64,000 nucleotides of DNA, taken from assembly GCA_019055375.1 (NCBI GenBank), contig JAHQIW010000863.1, forward strand, positions 62,001-126,000, in the 5' to 3' direction. The position numbers were made by a program, and so were the translations under genes. The notes beneath the pieces were generated by a model. The model was not told the DNA's origin, did not search any database, and saw only the letters and a list, made by a program, of their open reading frames with translations. Below, one piece after another: positions 1-10,599 of this stretch (positions are counted from its first letter, which is position 1; each line of letters starts with the position of its first letter). Source of the stretch: Parelaphostrongylus tenuis. Taxonomy: Eukaryota > Nematoda > Chromadorea > Rhabditida > Metastrongylidae.

Positions 1-43
1 GGTCTTGCTTATGACATTCGTATAACACGAAATGTAAACTAAG
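1..43 (+). repeat. Short match to the left edge of copy B
   Basis: This segment reads almost the same as 41621-41660, which lies directly left of copy B; the other copy carries a 3-base insertion. After it the two loci diverge: the copy B side continues into sequence homologous to 9388 onward. The simplest reading is that it is the last visible piece of the left side of the duplicated unit. A dispersed repeat is the alternative. Confidence 0.5.
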
Positions 44-2480
44 CAGAATGAATGTGGATCAACTTTGGTAACGATTGTGCAGATATTAGCTTTCGACTAA
101 ATTCACGAAAGCAGAATATATGAATTATTTATGAGTGCTAAATACCCTATTAGGGTTCAACTAAACAAATGTCTCCAAATGCTCCAGTCACCTGTAATTG
201 GAACGAAAGTCAATATAATGATCGACTCAGCCTTGAAGATGAGCAGAAGGAAGTGAGCCGTTTCGAGAGCGTTTACACGCCATAAAGAGGGCAGAGAAGA
301 TTTCCGTTTATTATTACTTTTACCAAATTTTACAATTCTTTGTGCCTAAAGTATCCTTCATAATTCTGGTCGATATCTGATGAGGATGCAACATCGTTCT
401 ACGGCACTGAACGCTCAGGCGGAAGAAAATTGGTAAGTATTTTGAGACTCACAAATGAAGAAAGGAAGACAGAGTTGTGACCTACGTCAAGTGCCCAAAA
501 TAGTATCGCGCTTCTACAACAGCAACAAGAACAGGTAACGATAAACTAGAGACGTTGGAGACCACTAGGATACATTTACACGCGACAACAGGAATGAATA
601 GCTTACTCGAAGCAGGCCGTGCCACAAAACAGTCATTGGGACGAAGGTGATACTAGTTAAACATTAAGTAGATCTATATCGTATTGGACTGCCACGTTTT
701 GTGAGACTAATCAAAAAGAGTGAATCCTTTTGTTGCTTCCGAATCTGAACTCAAGTTGAATATGCACGTTGAAGGTGAGTGCTAAGATATTCAACAACAC
801 TGATATGTCCTATGCCTATCATAATGAACGGGGAAAAACTATAGATGCCACATAGAAAAGAAAAGTGAAATAGCTATGGCCATTGCTCAAACTAATAGGT
901 TATGCAGAATATTTGGATAAATGGTGATGTATTGAAGCAGGATGTAGGTCACCTGCAGTCGGTTATTCTGTATTTGCTTGTACATTTTAAGGTTCAATGA
1001 TTCAAGTATTTGCAATAAAGTGGTTGCACTAATAAATCTAACAAGAGTTACCAAAATGCAGCAAGTCGCATACATTGGCTAATACCTTTTGTCTCTCATT
1101 TCTTCTTAGGAGATTTGAAATCTACCGCTTTTAAGACATTTGAGTCGGCCTCTTGTGAAAGCTTCCGAAGCAGCTCGCTACAAGAGATTGAATTGCCTGG
1201 CCAACGTGGGAGAAAGCTTAAAACAGTTGAATTTACTACAAAATTGCTAATCGGACAAGAGTTTGAAGTAATATAGACATTTCAAAAAGACATAAGCCTG
1301 TAGGTACTATCCCCCACATAGAAAATCATCAATTCTACCGAGTTTGTCCTGTTTTTCCCCGTCTTTACAGCATTTGCTCGCTGACTCTTGTAATAAAAGA
1401 GATTAAAGCAAAAGGTCTAGAACAACTACCAATCAGGAATCTCTTGATTCTTGTCGGCAGATTGGTTTGGAGACATATCATGCCCGCCGCCGATGTCCAA
1501 CAATGCATACCACTCAATTGTGGTCCCATAAATCTTGGCATCATACGCACTCTTACCAGTTATAGGAACATGACTCATTTCGCTATACATTCTCGGGTAC
1601 TTTGGCATTTTGCGGTGGGGCAGCTTCTGATCATTCCATAACATCGAAGAACACAAAGCAAATTATCGCCGATAGTTTTCCTACCTTTTGAGCTGGATTT
1701 TAGCTAAAATTGACACTATTACTACGCTAATGTACCTGTAGAATCAATGACTTTCGGTCTTCCGATGTCATCAGATAATTGGACTGATTATCACTAAACT
1801 TCATTCGTCTTTGCAGTATAATGTTACTAGTAAATGGACTTCTTGCAGGGAGGGCACAAACAGCATTATTTTCAGCCATAAAGCCTTTTTGTTTCTCTTT
1901 CTGAATATGAGTAGCTCGACGTCTGTGATCACTAAATTTTACCCTCGGCTAGATTTCGATTGAATGTTAAGCACTGCAACTAGGTTGATCATACTATTGG
2001 ATCAATTTCATATAAACAGCTCGAAACATACGCACGACCCAACTGAGTTAATGATAGTGGTACCTACTATTCAACAGAGTTATTCATTCAACAGTTATTA
2101 TAGTTATAGTTTTTTTTATTCAAATTATTCAACAGAAGACAAATATGCAGTTTTTTCGCTGTTCAATCTGCTTCTGTGCAGATGGAGGACCTCTAAAGTC
2201 AGTTCAAAGCTTTTGCTTGTAGACCGAGACAAAGATGAAGACGTGTTAAGAACATATTTCTTTTACCGAGAACGGTGACTTTCTATGAGATGAAGTTTTT
2301 GAAGGCTTGTAAGGCTCACACAGAATAATTTTGTAGAAAATCACGCCTCATATCGCGAAGAGCGCAATCAAAAGCCTCAAAATTGATTTTTCCAATATAA
2401 AATCGCAAAAGCAGAATACATGAAGCATCTCTCAGAGATTCAGCCAAGCTAAAAGCTCTGTTTTCCGTTCTTTTTCATGA
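44..2480. other. No supported gene; unexplained sequence
   Basis: Only short frames occur here. The minus-strand frame at 1426-1656 (76 residues, containing IYGTTIEWYALLDIGGGHD) is the most protein-like and could be an exon fragment, but I see no convincing splice sites and cannot assign a family. The plus-strand frame at 1964-2278 is dominated by Ser/Tyr/Phe from AT-rich sequence and looks like chance. Confidence 0.4.
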
Positions 2481-2679
2481 TTTAATCAAAAAGCTTTGGG
2501 TGTTTTTCTGCATCGACGCTTTTCTCTCGTGCGCCAGATTCTTACTACTACCTTGGAGTCGGTAGCCTGATGCTTTTCCGTTCTGTGTGTACCACCGATA
2601 CGTGTAAAACCTTTCAACTTTCTAATTAAATGTCTTCTTATGAGGACATGAAGTGGTTTACCCGTTTCGCCTGTTTCCA

Positions 2680-3196
2680 ATACAACAGGTCTTACAGGAA
2701 GTAAGGTCGAGCAAAAACTTGCGGGAATTTCTGGAAGTTCCTTTTTATGAGCAAATCGACAACGCAAGCAATGATATCTAGTTTTCAAAGCACAAACCAT
2801 CGTTGTCTACGACTTTCTCATATGTTCTGCAAGATTCAGAATCCTAGCAAGACTTCTTGTAGACAAACCCAAATTGGTGTAACCTGCTGGCAGCGGTCCG
2901 CTACAAAACACAAAGCCCTCGGCCAAATCACCACTGCTCCGTTAAGGCTCAGCATCCACAACAGCCTGCAAGCCACTTCAATCTATAATAGATATCCGGC
3001 CAGAATGAGGCATGTCTTCTAGATCAAAACTGCCTTTTTTGAACCGCTCAAATTATCTGTCCACAATCGCTTTTGTCGTTATTGCAGTTTCACCACTTTC
3101 ATCCTCCTTAATCTCATCGATGGTTTTAGGAATCGTTAAAACTTTTCTCCACTAATGGCTGACCAACGCATGCAAATTATGCTGTTCAGTGGTCAT
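2680..3196 (-). pseudogene. Fossil mariner-type transposase (N-terminal HTH region)
   Basis: Read on the minus strand from the ATG at 3196, the conceptual peptide begins MTTEQHNLHALVSH and continues through several stops to FERFKKGSFDLEDMPHSGR and then AVVDAEP. This is the second helix-turn-helix region of mariner/SETMAR-like transposases (family pattern WF.KF..GD..LEDKPRSGRP.....L...V..DP). At least four in-frame stops and one apparent frameshift are present. The catalytic DD34D half is not recognisable: the frame at 2486-2800 is basic and unlike the catalytic core. The element is long dead. Terminal inverted repeats were not found. Confidence 0.7.
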
Positions 3197-3219
3197 TTTG
3201 GAGCTCAAACCAATGTGCA

Positions 3220-3297
3220 ATACATATATATCTACATATATATGTACATATGCATATGTATATATATATACATATATATATATATTGCATATATAAT
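3220..3297. repeat. TA/CA-rich microsatellite
   Basis: An irregular run of ATATAC/ATATAT/ATGCAT words. It is the first of about nine such loci in the window. Open frames across it on both strands (Tyr/Ile/Cys-rich peptides) are artefacts of the repeat. Confidence 0.9.
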
Positions 3298-3299
3298 GT

Positions 3300-3938
3300 T
3301 AATAGGAAGCGACACAAAGATGTCGGAAAATGAAACCATAAAAAATTATTCAGAACTCTTTGCTTAACCTTAACATGTGTTATACAGACTGCCATGCCTC
3401 CTTTCGGCACACAGGAACTTAGTGAAATGGGTGTGTGCCCAAACACAAGTGCGGTTTTTTATCAAAAAAACTCATTTCTATTGCTCCAATTTTTATTCCA
3501 CTGATCTGATTAGTCATACAGTATTTATGAAAAGTAACTTCACACTACTCTACAAAGAACTTATCATTATCATCAGCATACATCTAAAAAGACAACATTG
3601 TGGACAAATTTTTCGGAAAGGGATTCACAATATATGTTTGCATTGTAGAACACGGATTTCAATTTTGGCAAGCCGTTATTTCTTACAATCGATTGGTGTG
3701 ATGTTCATCTAGAGTTGCTAGCGTTATTTTAACAATGAATAGATTTATTCCTTTTTTTCAGTGATGCTCCACCTTTTATTGATCACAAAACTTCTGTAGT
3801 AACGATGTAATCTTGATTTCAATACGAAACTACAACATTGTGGTGAAAAAATAAAGCGAAATTATTATTCAGCCGCTCTAAGCGGTGGCAAGATTTCATA
3901 GATATACCTAGTGATGTAGAGTGATTTGCAAAATTGTT
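3300..3938. other. No gene seen
   Basis: Ordinary AT-rich sequence between the microsatellite and the tRNA-like pair. The frame at 3377-3712 shows no motif, repeat or splice context. Confidence 0.4.
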
Positions 3939-4012
3939 GCGTCAGGTGGGACTCGAGCCCACATATCACTCTATTCGGGAGCGCATGCTCTAACCCGTTA
4001 CACTACTGGCGC
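3939..4012 (-). tRNA. tRNA-like sequence or tRNA pseudogene
   Basis: The minus strand reads as a 74-nt tRNA-like unit. A 7-bp acceptor stem (GCGCCAG with CTGACGC) has one mismatch, the T arm GTGGG-CTCGAGT-CCCAC is perfect, and an anticodon-like stem CGCTC/GAGTG encloses the loop CCGAATA. Read literally the anticodon would be GAA, but loop position 33 is C rather than T and the D arm pairs poorly. I therefore favour a tRNA-derived repeat or pseudogene over a working gene. Confidence 0.5.
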
Positions 4013-4066
4013 CCATTTTGCACATCACTCTTTCTACGCTACAGCGCATCTACCTGTCAGCCGTCA

Positions 4067-4138
4067 GCCGTCAAAGGTACAACGGTTAGAGCACGCGCTC
4101 CTGGATAGAATGAGATGTGGGTTCGAGTCCCGCTGACG
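4067..4138 (+). tRNA. Second tRNA-like sequence, inverted relative to the first
   Basis: This is the same family as 3939-4012 on the opposite strand. It has an A-box-like ACGGTTAGAGCACGCGC, a B-box GGTTCGAGTCCC and a T arm GTGGG-TTCGAGT-CCCGC. The anticodon stem has one mismatch around the loop CTGGATA. CGTCA and TGACG can close an acceptor-like stem. The two units lie head to head about 54 bp apart, so they may also form a large hairpin. Confidence 0.5.
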
Positions 4139-4763
4139 AGAAGTTTTGTACAATCTTCTGCATCATTGTGGTGATAACGAGCTAACTCTGTTTAGCTTAC
4201 TGCACAGCCTTCCATGCTGATAAATAACGTCATGCATCACAGTTAATAGTTATAAGGACTAGCGTACATAATCTCACGTAGTCTACGTCTTTACTTATAA
4301 GTCGCCATTGCAATATTCTGAGTGCTAAGTTGAATTCACAGTTAAGCCTTAAATAAATCTGCCGTCTTCAGAATGTCAAATCATCATAGACAGTTGAACG
4401 TAATTGTTCCATCAGAAAAATACTTTCCATGTTTTAGATTTGCAAGCGTATTAGAACTGTACATAATTGGCATAGATCACAATGACTATTCACATATTGG
4501 ACGATGAACAATAAGCTGAGAACACAACAACGTTCTCTTTTTCTTTGCCTAATTCTGATCTTTATTCAATAGCGAATTTTCATGTAAGGAAGGTTTAATG
4601 GTGATAGCCAAATAAGCTTTGATCAGTGTTTTCCAGTACATTATTAGCAATGGTAAATTCATACCTCATTTACATCGAAAAAAGGTTTTTCCTATACATC
4701 CTACACCGTGATCAAACCCACCGCCATGACATGCTGTATTATCGCGAACACTCAAAAAACTAA

Positions 4764-5290
4764 CCAGATAATCACTTTTTGAGCCATGCATGTAGTCTGA
4801 CTCATAGAGCCCGATACACGTGTTCAAATCTTGACTGTCTATCAGTCGAGCGGTACCCTTTTCGTCTCTTGACAATCCTCTCTCAGTTCCCTATAATAGT
4901 AGGCGACGACGATCATTTTACAATATCTGCCCAGTGATATTAATGATGAGGAGGCAGTGTTGTACACTCGACTATTATTGCCTGGTAACGTTGTGTCTTA
5001 AGAAAACACTTAAATCGAAAGGTATAATTTATTAACGAAACCAGAAAAGAGCAATCGAATGTACAACACTGGATTCTCAGTGAAATTTTCACTGGACAAA
5101 TAGTGTAAAATGTTCGTCGTCGCCTACTCTTGCTACAAGGGACTGAGATAGGATTTGGCAAAAGACGAAAATGGTACTGCAAGACTAACGGGACTGTCAA
5201 GGTCAAAACACAGTCACATTGACTTGAGCGTGGTCTTAAGAAAACTCTCGAAATGAAAGATATGATAAAAAAAGATGCGACAAGTCAGAA
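4764..5290. mobile_element. Hairpin MITE, copy 1
   Basis: A non-coding inverted-repeat element. Its arms share AGCCCGATACACGTG, TAGGCGACGACGA, and GTGTTGTACACTCGA with its reverse complement. The centre contains CAGTGAAATTTTCACTG-like palindromic sequence. It ends with TTGAGCGTGGTCTTAAGAAAA, which recurs at the ends of the elements near 13030, 45142 and 56560. No transposase frame is present. The family is spread through both duplication copies. Confidence 0.7.
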
Positions 5291-5551
5291 AAGGAGAACA
5301 ATACGCACATTTCCAGAATCTCCATAACTGTACTTGTTCTTGTCCTTTTTAGAAATGCTGAATAAGCAACGTTACCCATGTGTTTGTACAGCTTAGTAAT
5401 AGAAGTATCAATCGTGAAGCCTAAACAAGAAACAACGAGTGAAATCTGATAAAAGTACTGGAAATCCCATCAGACCGCGAAAACACATTCTTCAATAATC
5501 TAAAACTATTTTGCTGTAAAAGTCTCAATTAGGTTGTCTTCTAATTGTCAG

Positions 5552-5844
5552 TGGAGAAGTCAATGAATAGCTCAATTTGGATAGCGCAGCTAATTACTGA
5601 CGCAGTATATCAGCATAAAGACGAACAAAGCGCTGGTTCGATTTCCTCTCCAGCACTCTCTTGCAAACAATCAACGAGCGTCTTAGGTCGGCTATCTTCA
5701 AGAGCGCAAGGAAAATGTCTCGACCAGCGCTTACAAGCATTTATTGAAGAAGACGAATTTCTCAAGAAACAGTGGGAAGAAAACATGAAATGTCTGAAGA
5801 CTTTTGTGAATGAATTGAAGAAAAGATACCAAAGCCGGAAGTGA
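5552..5844 (+). CDS. Possible terminal exon, small coiled-coil protein
   Basis: An open exon of 97 codons preceded by a good nematode acceptor (TCTAATTGTCAG at 5540-5551) and ended by TGA at 5842-5844. An AATAAA poly-A signal follows at 5857-5862, giving the very short 3' end typical of nematode genes. The peptide is Ser-rich at first. Its last 40 residues are charged and helix-forming (LDQRLQAFIEEDEFLKKQWE onward), consistent with a coiled coil. I do not recognise a family and found no upstream exon; a MITE occupies much of the 1 kb before it. It could also be the 3' end of a longer gene starting left of the window. Confidence 0.45.
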
Positions 5845-5862
5845 TGTGAGAAGCAAAATAAA

Positions 5863-6743
5863 TTGTGATCATGTGCCAGCTGTGGTGAAGTGGAATGAAG
5901 TTCGATTTCTATAAATACAAACCTTGGTTGTCCCTAACTGCGAGCATCTTGAGACAAACAAAATCGTGAGAATTTAAAATGCTATTTACTACGCGATCAA
6001 ACACCTATGTGCTGAGTTTTGTCGGCATTGTTATGAAGAGGAATTTGACTTGAAAGGACTGCGAGTCAATTTGTTTCTCCTAAACGCCGAAGGATGCAGA
6101 ATCATCGAAATCACAATCATTACTCTTTTGTATTTTTATTGTCCTCAGAATTTTTTTCGCTAAGGAGCAGATGGACAAGTGGCTAATGAATCTCGGCGCG
6201 ACTCAAACGCGTGGCGCTACACTCCACCCCTCTTCATCACCCTCCGCCAATCGATAGCATACGTCCTAAGCCGGCACGGCTATGCTCGAGAATGCAGGGA
6301 AATGTGTTCAATCAGTTTATACGACATTTACGAAGGAGTCGAAATCCTCAATCAAGCCACGAGCATGAAGATACAAAGCGAATGCTAAAACTACTAGGAT
6401 TCAAACACTGAAGAAAACCGTGACGCTAACCAAATAGAGTGGATAAAGCGATTTTTTGGCTAACAACGGCTCGAGCGCGCGCGTCTGTCTGCCATGGAAA
6501 CACGTGATTCCTTGATCGATGTGGGAGCTAATCTATAGGACCAGAAACGGTAAATACAAGTAATACTGCAAAAAGAACGCTTTATTTAGATAGCTCAACA
6601 ATCAAATGTACCACGTAGTATAGTTTTTCGAAGAGATCAATCGATATTCTTAACTTGAGAAAAACGAGCAGTCAGAGGAGATTTTGTGAGAAAGGAGTTC
6701 TCGACGATTAGCGGTTGATGGGATCCGGCTTCAATCAAAGTGA
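5863..6743. other. No supported gene
   Basis: Two overlapping plus-strand frames at 6179-6411 both look partly protein-like (for example SIAYVLSRHGYARECREM). They lack a clear acceptor or donor, and I cannot decide between a decayed exon and chance. Confidence 0.35.
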
Positions 6744-7918
6744 AAGATGTAACAAGCAGCTTTCTTGAAGATTCGAATTGAAACCACCCGCCAAGAGAAA
6801 CAAAGTACAGTGTTGTCCGCTGCACGTTGCTCGGGCGCAAAACTACACCACTTGTGCACTGAATTACGCCTTTTGGATTGGCTTCGTTGAGAAATTGTTT
6901 CCGGACATTTACTAGATGTGGGCTCATTTTGTTTTCCATTATTTTCTTCCTTCTTTCTTCTTTCTCTGACTTATAGCAGATCACTGTGTATAGCATTTGT
7001 CGTAATTTCACGTTAGGTTCAAATTCTTCTACGAGGTCTCTATAATATCCACCGTTTTCTGAAGTACAAGTGTTTCATTCCTTACTCTGAACATCCTCTT
7101 TTCAACTGGATTATTGCATTTTTAAAACCTTTTTTCAGTATATTTTGTCGACAGAATGCCACCAAAATGCAAATTATTTGACAGAGATCGAATTACAGTT
7201 GTGGACGGCCGGCGGACTCGCTCACGCTTGAAAAAGTGAAGCATTTCTCATTCACCTTTTTTCTGTATTAAAAGTTGAATTTTTAAGCGGTAGGTGGTGC
7301 GTCCATTGGTGTTGCTGTTGTAAGAGCGTTCTAAAAATACCTAAATAAACCATTAACTTTGAAAACAAAGAACTATTTCCTGATCACTAGTATGTACATG
7401 AGCATCGCGTGCGGCGCAGTGGTTAGAGGTGCTCTACGTCGCTCACAAGGTCAATGGTTCCATCTCGCGCTCAGCGCTCTCACCAAAACCATCAATCTCA
7501 CCGCTCTCCGTAAATTGGTATCCGGCCATTCTCAGACATATCTGGAAGGATAAGCAGCATTGACTCGGTTCAGCAGGAGGCCACCGCGAGTCATTGTAGA
7601 GGCCAGATGTGCATTCAGTCTCCTCAAACGATGTTTAAAAACTGAAGTTGAATGCATGGCACACCCTTCAGGGATTGATCAACGCCGATATCTTTATCCT
7701 TTATATTTTTGATAGCACATGTTCATGTGTACTTATACATGCATGTATATAAAGCTAAAAAAGCTCTCCGGCGCTGCTCAATCCCAGAGGTATGTCGCTA
7801 TGCCATCGACTTCAATTTCTAACCTCGTTTAGGGTGATTGAACGCATATCTGCCTCTTACAATGACTAGCGGTGGCCTCCCGCTGAGCCGAGTCAGTGCC
7901 GCCTATCTTCCCAGACAA
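6744..7918. repeat. Tandem 1.17-kb unit, copy 1
   Basis: Sequence from 6744 to 7918 is repeated at 7919-9085 in the same order and strand, with small differences. Examples are the block around GAAACCACCCGCCAAGAG and the SINE pair. Each unit contains one plus-strand SINE and one minus-strand SINE body about 50 bp apart. A short plus-strand frame after a TTTTTTCAG acceptor near 7138 (MPPKCKLFDRDRITVV) is present but unsupported. Confidence 0.8.
7402..7702 (+). mobile_element. tRNA-derived SINE
   Basis: A head with A-box GCAGTGGTTAGAGGTGC and B-box-like GGTTCCATCTC is followed by a body containing GACTCGGTTCAG, GTCATTGTAGAGGCCAGATG and GGGATTGATCAACGCCGA. The same architecture recurs at least eight times in the window on both strands. 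The promoter boxes indicate an RNA polymerase III origin from a tRNA. It is non-coding. Confidence 0.75.
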
Positions 7919-7920
7919 GA
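7760..7920 (-). mobile_element. SINE body, inverted and headless
   Basis: Reverse complement of the body of the SINE at 7402-7702. The tRNA-like head is missing. With the plus-strand copy it forms a large inverted repeat. Confidence 0.7.
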
Positions 7921-9085
7921 TGTATACAAGCAGCTTTCTCAGAGATTTGAATTGAAACCACCCGCCAAGAGAACAAAATACAGTGGTGTCCGCTGTGTGT
8001 TGCTCGGACGCTAAACTGCACCACTTGCGCACTGAATTACGCCTTTTGGATTGGCTTCGTAGAGAAATTGATTTCGGACACTTACTGGATGGGGGCTCAT
8101 TTTGTTTTCCATTATTTTCTTACTTCTTCCATATCTCTGACTTTCAGCAGATCACTGTGTTTAACACTTGTCGTAATTTCACATTAGGTTCAAATTCTTC
8201 TGCGCGGTCTCTATGATATCCACCGTTTTCTGAAGTACAAATATTTAATTCCTTACTGTGAACATCCTCTTTTCAACTGGATTATTGCATTTTTGATTTT
8301 TTTAGTATATCTTGTCGACAGAATGCCACCAGAATGCAAATTATTTGCCGGAGATCAAATTACAATTGTGAAAGGCCGGCGGACTCGCTCATCGCCTGAA
8401 AAAAAGTGAAGCATTTCTCATTCACCTTTTTTCTGCATTAAAAGTTGAATTTTCAAGCGGTAGGTGGTGCGTCCATTGGTGTTGGTGTTGTAAGGACGTT
8501 CTAAAAATACATAAATTAACCATTATCTTTAAAAACTAGGAGCTATTTCCTGATCACTAGTATGTATATGAGCATCGCGTGCGGCGCAGTGGTTAGGGGT
8601 GCTCTAACGTCGCACACGAGATCAATGGTTCGATCTCGCGCTCAGCGCTCACCAGACCATCGATTTCTCTGGGCTACGTAAATTTGAATCAGGCCATTCT
8701 CAGGCATATCTGGAAAGATAAGCAGCACTGACGCGGTTTCAGCGGGAGGCCTCCGCGAGTCATTGTAGAGGCCAGATGTGCATTCATCCTCTCAAACGAT
8801 GTTAAAAACTGAAGTCGAATGCATGAGCATCCCTCAGGGATCGATCAGCGCCGATATCTTTATCCTTTATGTTTTTGATAGCACATGTTCATGTGTACTT
8901 ATACATGTATGTATATGAAGCTAAAAAAGCTCTCGGCGCTGCCCAATCCCAGGGGTATGCGCCATGCCTTCGACTTCAATTTTTAACACTCGTTTAGGGT
9001 GACTGAACGCATATCTGCCTCTTACAATGACTAGCGGTGGCCTCCCGCTGAGCCGAGTCAGTGCCGCCTATCTTCCCAGACAAGT
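7919..9085. repeat. Tandem 1.17-kb unit, copy 2
   Basis: Second copy of the unit at 6744-7918, offset by about 1170-1180 bp throughout. Both copies carry the inverted SINE pair, so the pair existed before the tandem duplication. Confidence 0.8.
8572..8870 (+). mobile_element. tRNA-derived SINE
   Basis: Full head and body: A-box GCAGTGGTTAGGGGTGC, B-box GGTTCGATCTC, and the body ending GCCGATATCTTTATCC. It is the tandem-duplicate counterpart of 7402-7702. Confidence 0.75.
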
Positions 9086-9214
9086 CTGAGACCAGCCTGG
9101 TACCAATTCACAGATCTCGGAGGATCGCTGGCTTGGTGAGCGCTGAAAGCGAGTTTGAACCATTGACCTTGCGTGCGACGCAGCGTGTCTCCAGTCGCTG
9201 CGCCACATGCGCTC
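8928..9214 (-). mobile_element. tRNA-derived SINE, inverted
   Basis: Reverse-complement copy, more complete than 7760-7920. It includes the head near 9175-9214 (GCGCAGCGACTGGAGACAC on the minus strand). A long TA/CA microsatellite abuts its 5' head. Confidence 0.7.
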
Positions 9215-9347
9215 ATATGTATACACATACTCGTATATATGTGTGTGTACTTACATGTGTACGTATATGCATGTATACATATACACATATCTATGTACGC
9301 ACATATGTGCATGCATATATGTATGCATGTATATATGCATATACACG

Positions 9348-9382
<35 letters not shown>

Positions 9383-9390
9383 TTACGTGT
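9209..9390. repeat. TA/CA-rich microsatellite at the left edge of copy A
   Basis: About 180 bp of ATATGTGCATACGTAT-type words. It marks the junction between the 9.3-kb segment absent from copy B and the start of copy A homology at about 9388. Long frames across it on both strands are repeat artefacts. Confidence 0.9.
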
Positions 9391-10467
9391 ATTGTATGTT
9401 TATATCAGTGCAAATCCCCTTAACTCTTTCACGGCCGTCCGTACAAATTTGACCCTGTACACAACTGAACATCGAGTAAATCCATCGAGCTTGAATTAAT
9501 ATCATGTCTTCGTTTCTATTAAGCCTTCGAGCTGTACCAATAGTCTGTCGCCGGCTGAGGTACATAACAAATAGCGCCACAAACTTTCTTGTAATGAACT
9601 TGTGTTTTCCTACTTTCTGCGAATCAGTAAATTGAGTGAGCAGTTGAGCTTCAACACAGAGGTTTGATAAACCATAGTTAGCTCGTATGATCGACATAAA
9701 GCATGCGTGAATATGTGCATTGCTGGCTTTCCAAAGCCACATTTGATGTAACACTGAATAATAAGAGAATTGGAGGGGCTTGGGTCCAGAGAAAAACCAA
9801 TCAGATTTTGTCTGTTCATAGCCTATCTTCATACTGAGGCTCGACGCGACTGACTTGTTGAAACTATTCGTACAAGAATAATCCTTCGTGAAAGTTATTT
9901 TATTAATCAAAAGTGATCTATTGTTCAAATCAAGCTGTGTTAAGAAGGTTTTTAGTCACCAATAAACCGTCGTTTTCAATTCGTAGATGAAAAACAACAG
10001 ATATTGCTTTAGTGCTATTTGTTTGATTCAAGGCTTTTAGAACTACCACTGGGACTATAATATTGACGGTCAAGTTCTTCATTAAGTTGTATATCGGGCG
10101 ATTATTCTAACACTTTGAAGAAATCACAGCTTGCTTCCTTATTTTCCGTATTGATGGTCATTGACGACAAATCTGCTCGAGACTTCCTCTCATTTGTATC
10201 CTTTTGATTCAGCTTGAAATTTTTGAATTGTGCCTGATTTAGTATCTCGTCCTTCACCTCAAGTAGCTCGCCCTTCAACTATGGTTACTCATGTCCAAAA
10301 ACTGCTGCACGGATTTTTGAAAATTGGGATCGAAAGACAGCGAATTTTGCTATACTAAATTTTGAAAAATTTACGGTAAGGGCATAAGGAGCAGTGTCTA
10401 TTGAGTATACTGCGATTTTTTGAATCGTATCTGCTAAATAATGTAGAAATGTGTTTTCGTCATACAG

Positions 10468-10571
10468 AATATGGATTCGAATCAAAACATGGCACCATTG
10501 CAAAGGCGTGAACCTGATTGTACCGCTATCGATATCAGTCGTAGAAAATTCTCAGATAGATTGGAATCTAT
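10468..10571 (+). CDS. Candidate exon with start codon, conserved in both copies
   Basis: A good acceptor (TTTTCGTCATACAG) is followed by AAT and an ATG at 10471. The frame reads MDSNQNMAPLQRREPDCTAI and on to RRKFSDRLES, and a GTAAAT donor begins at 10572. Copy B has the matching exon at 42735-42838 with acceptor, ATG, frame and donor kept. Read without splicing it ends at TAA after 34 residues. It may be the 5' coding exon of a gene continuing on the plus strand, possibly the one holding the p66-like exon at 17126, but that link is inference across 6.5 kb. Confidence 0.45.
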
Positions 10572-10599
10572 GTAAATATTGTCAGCGCTTCCCATCGTC

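Noticed and set aside
2486..2800. 104-residue basic minus-strand protein
   Set aside because: It lies downstream of the mariner fossil but does not match the transposase catalytic core, and has no splice or start context.
3155..3446. Tyr/Ile/Cys-rich proteins on both strands
   Set aside because: Caused by the TA/CA microsatellite; the same artefact appears at 9061-9499, 18035-18432, 22086-22327, 54920-55126 and 56511-56743.
9383..9928. 181-residue minus-strand open frame
   Set aside because: The homologous copy B sequence (41668-42180) has several indels and stops in this frame, the first third crosses repeat-like sequence, and no domain is visible.
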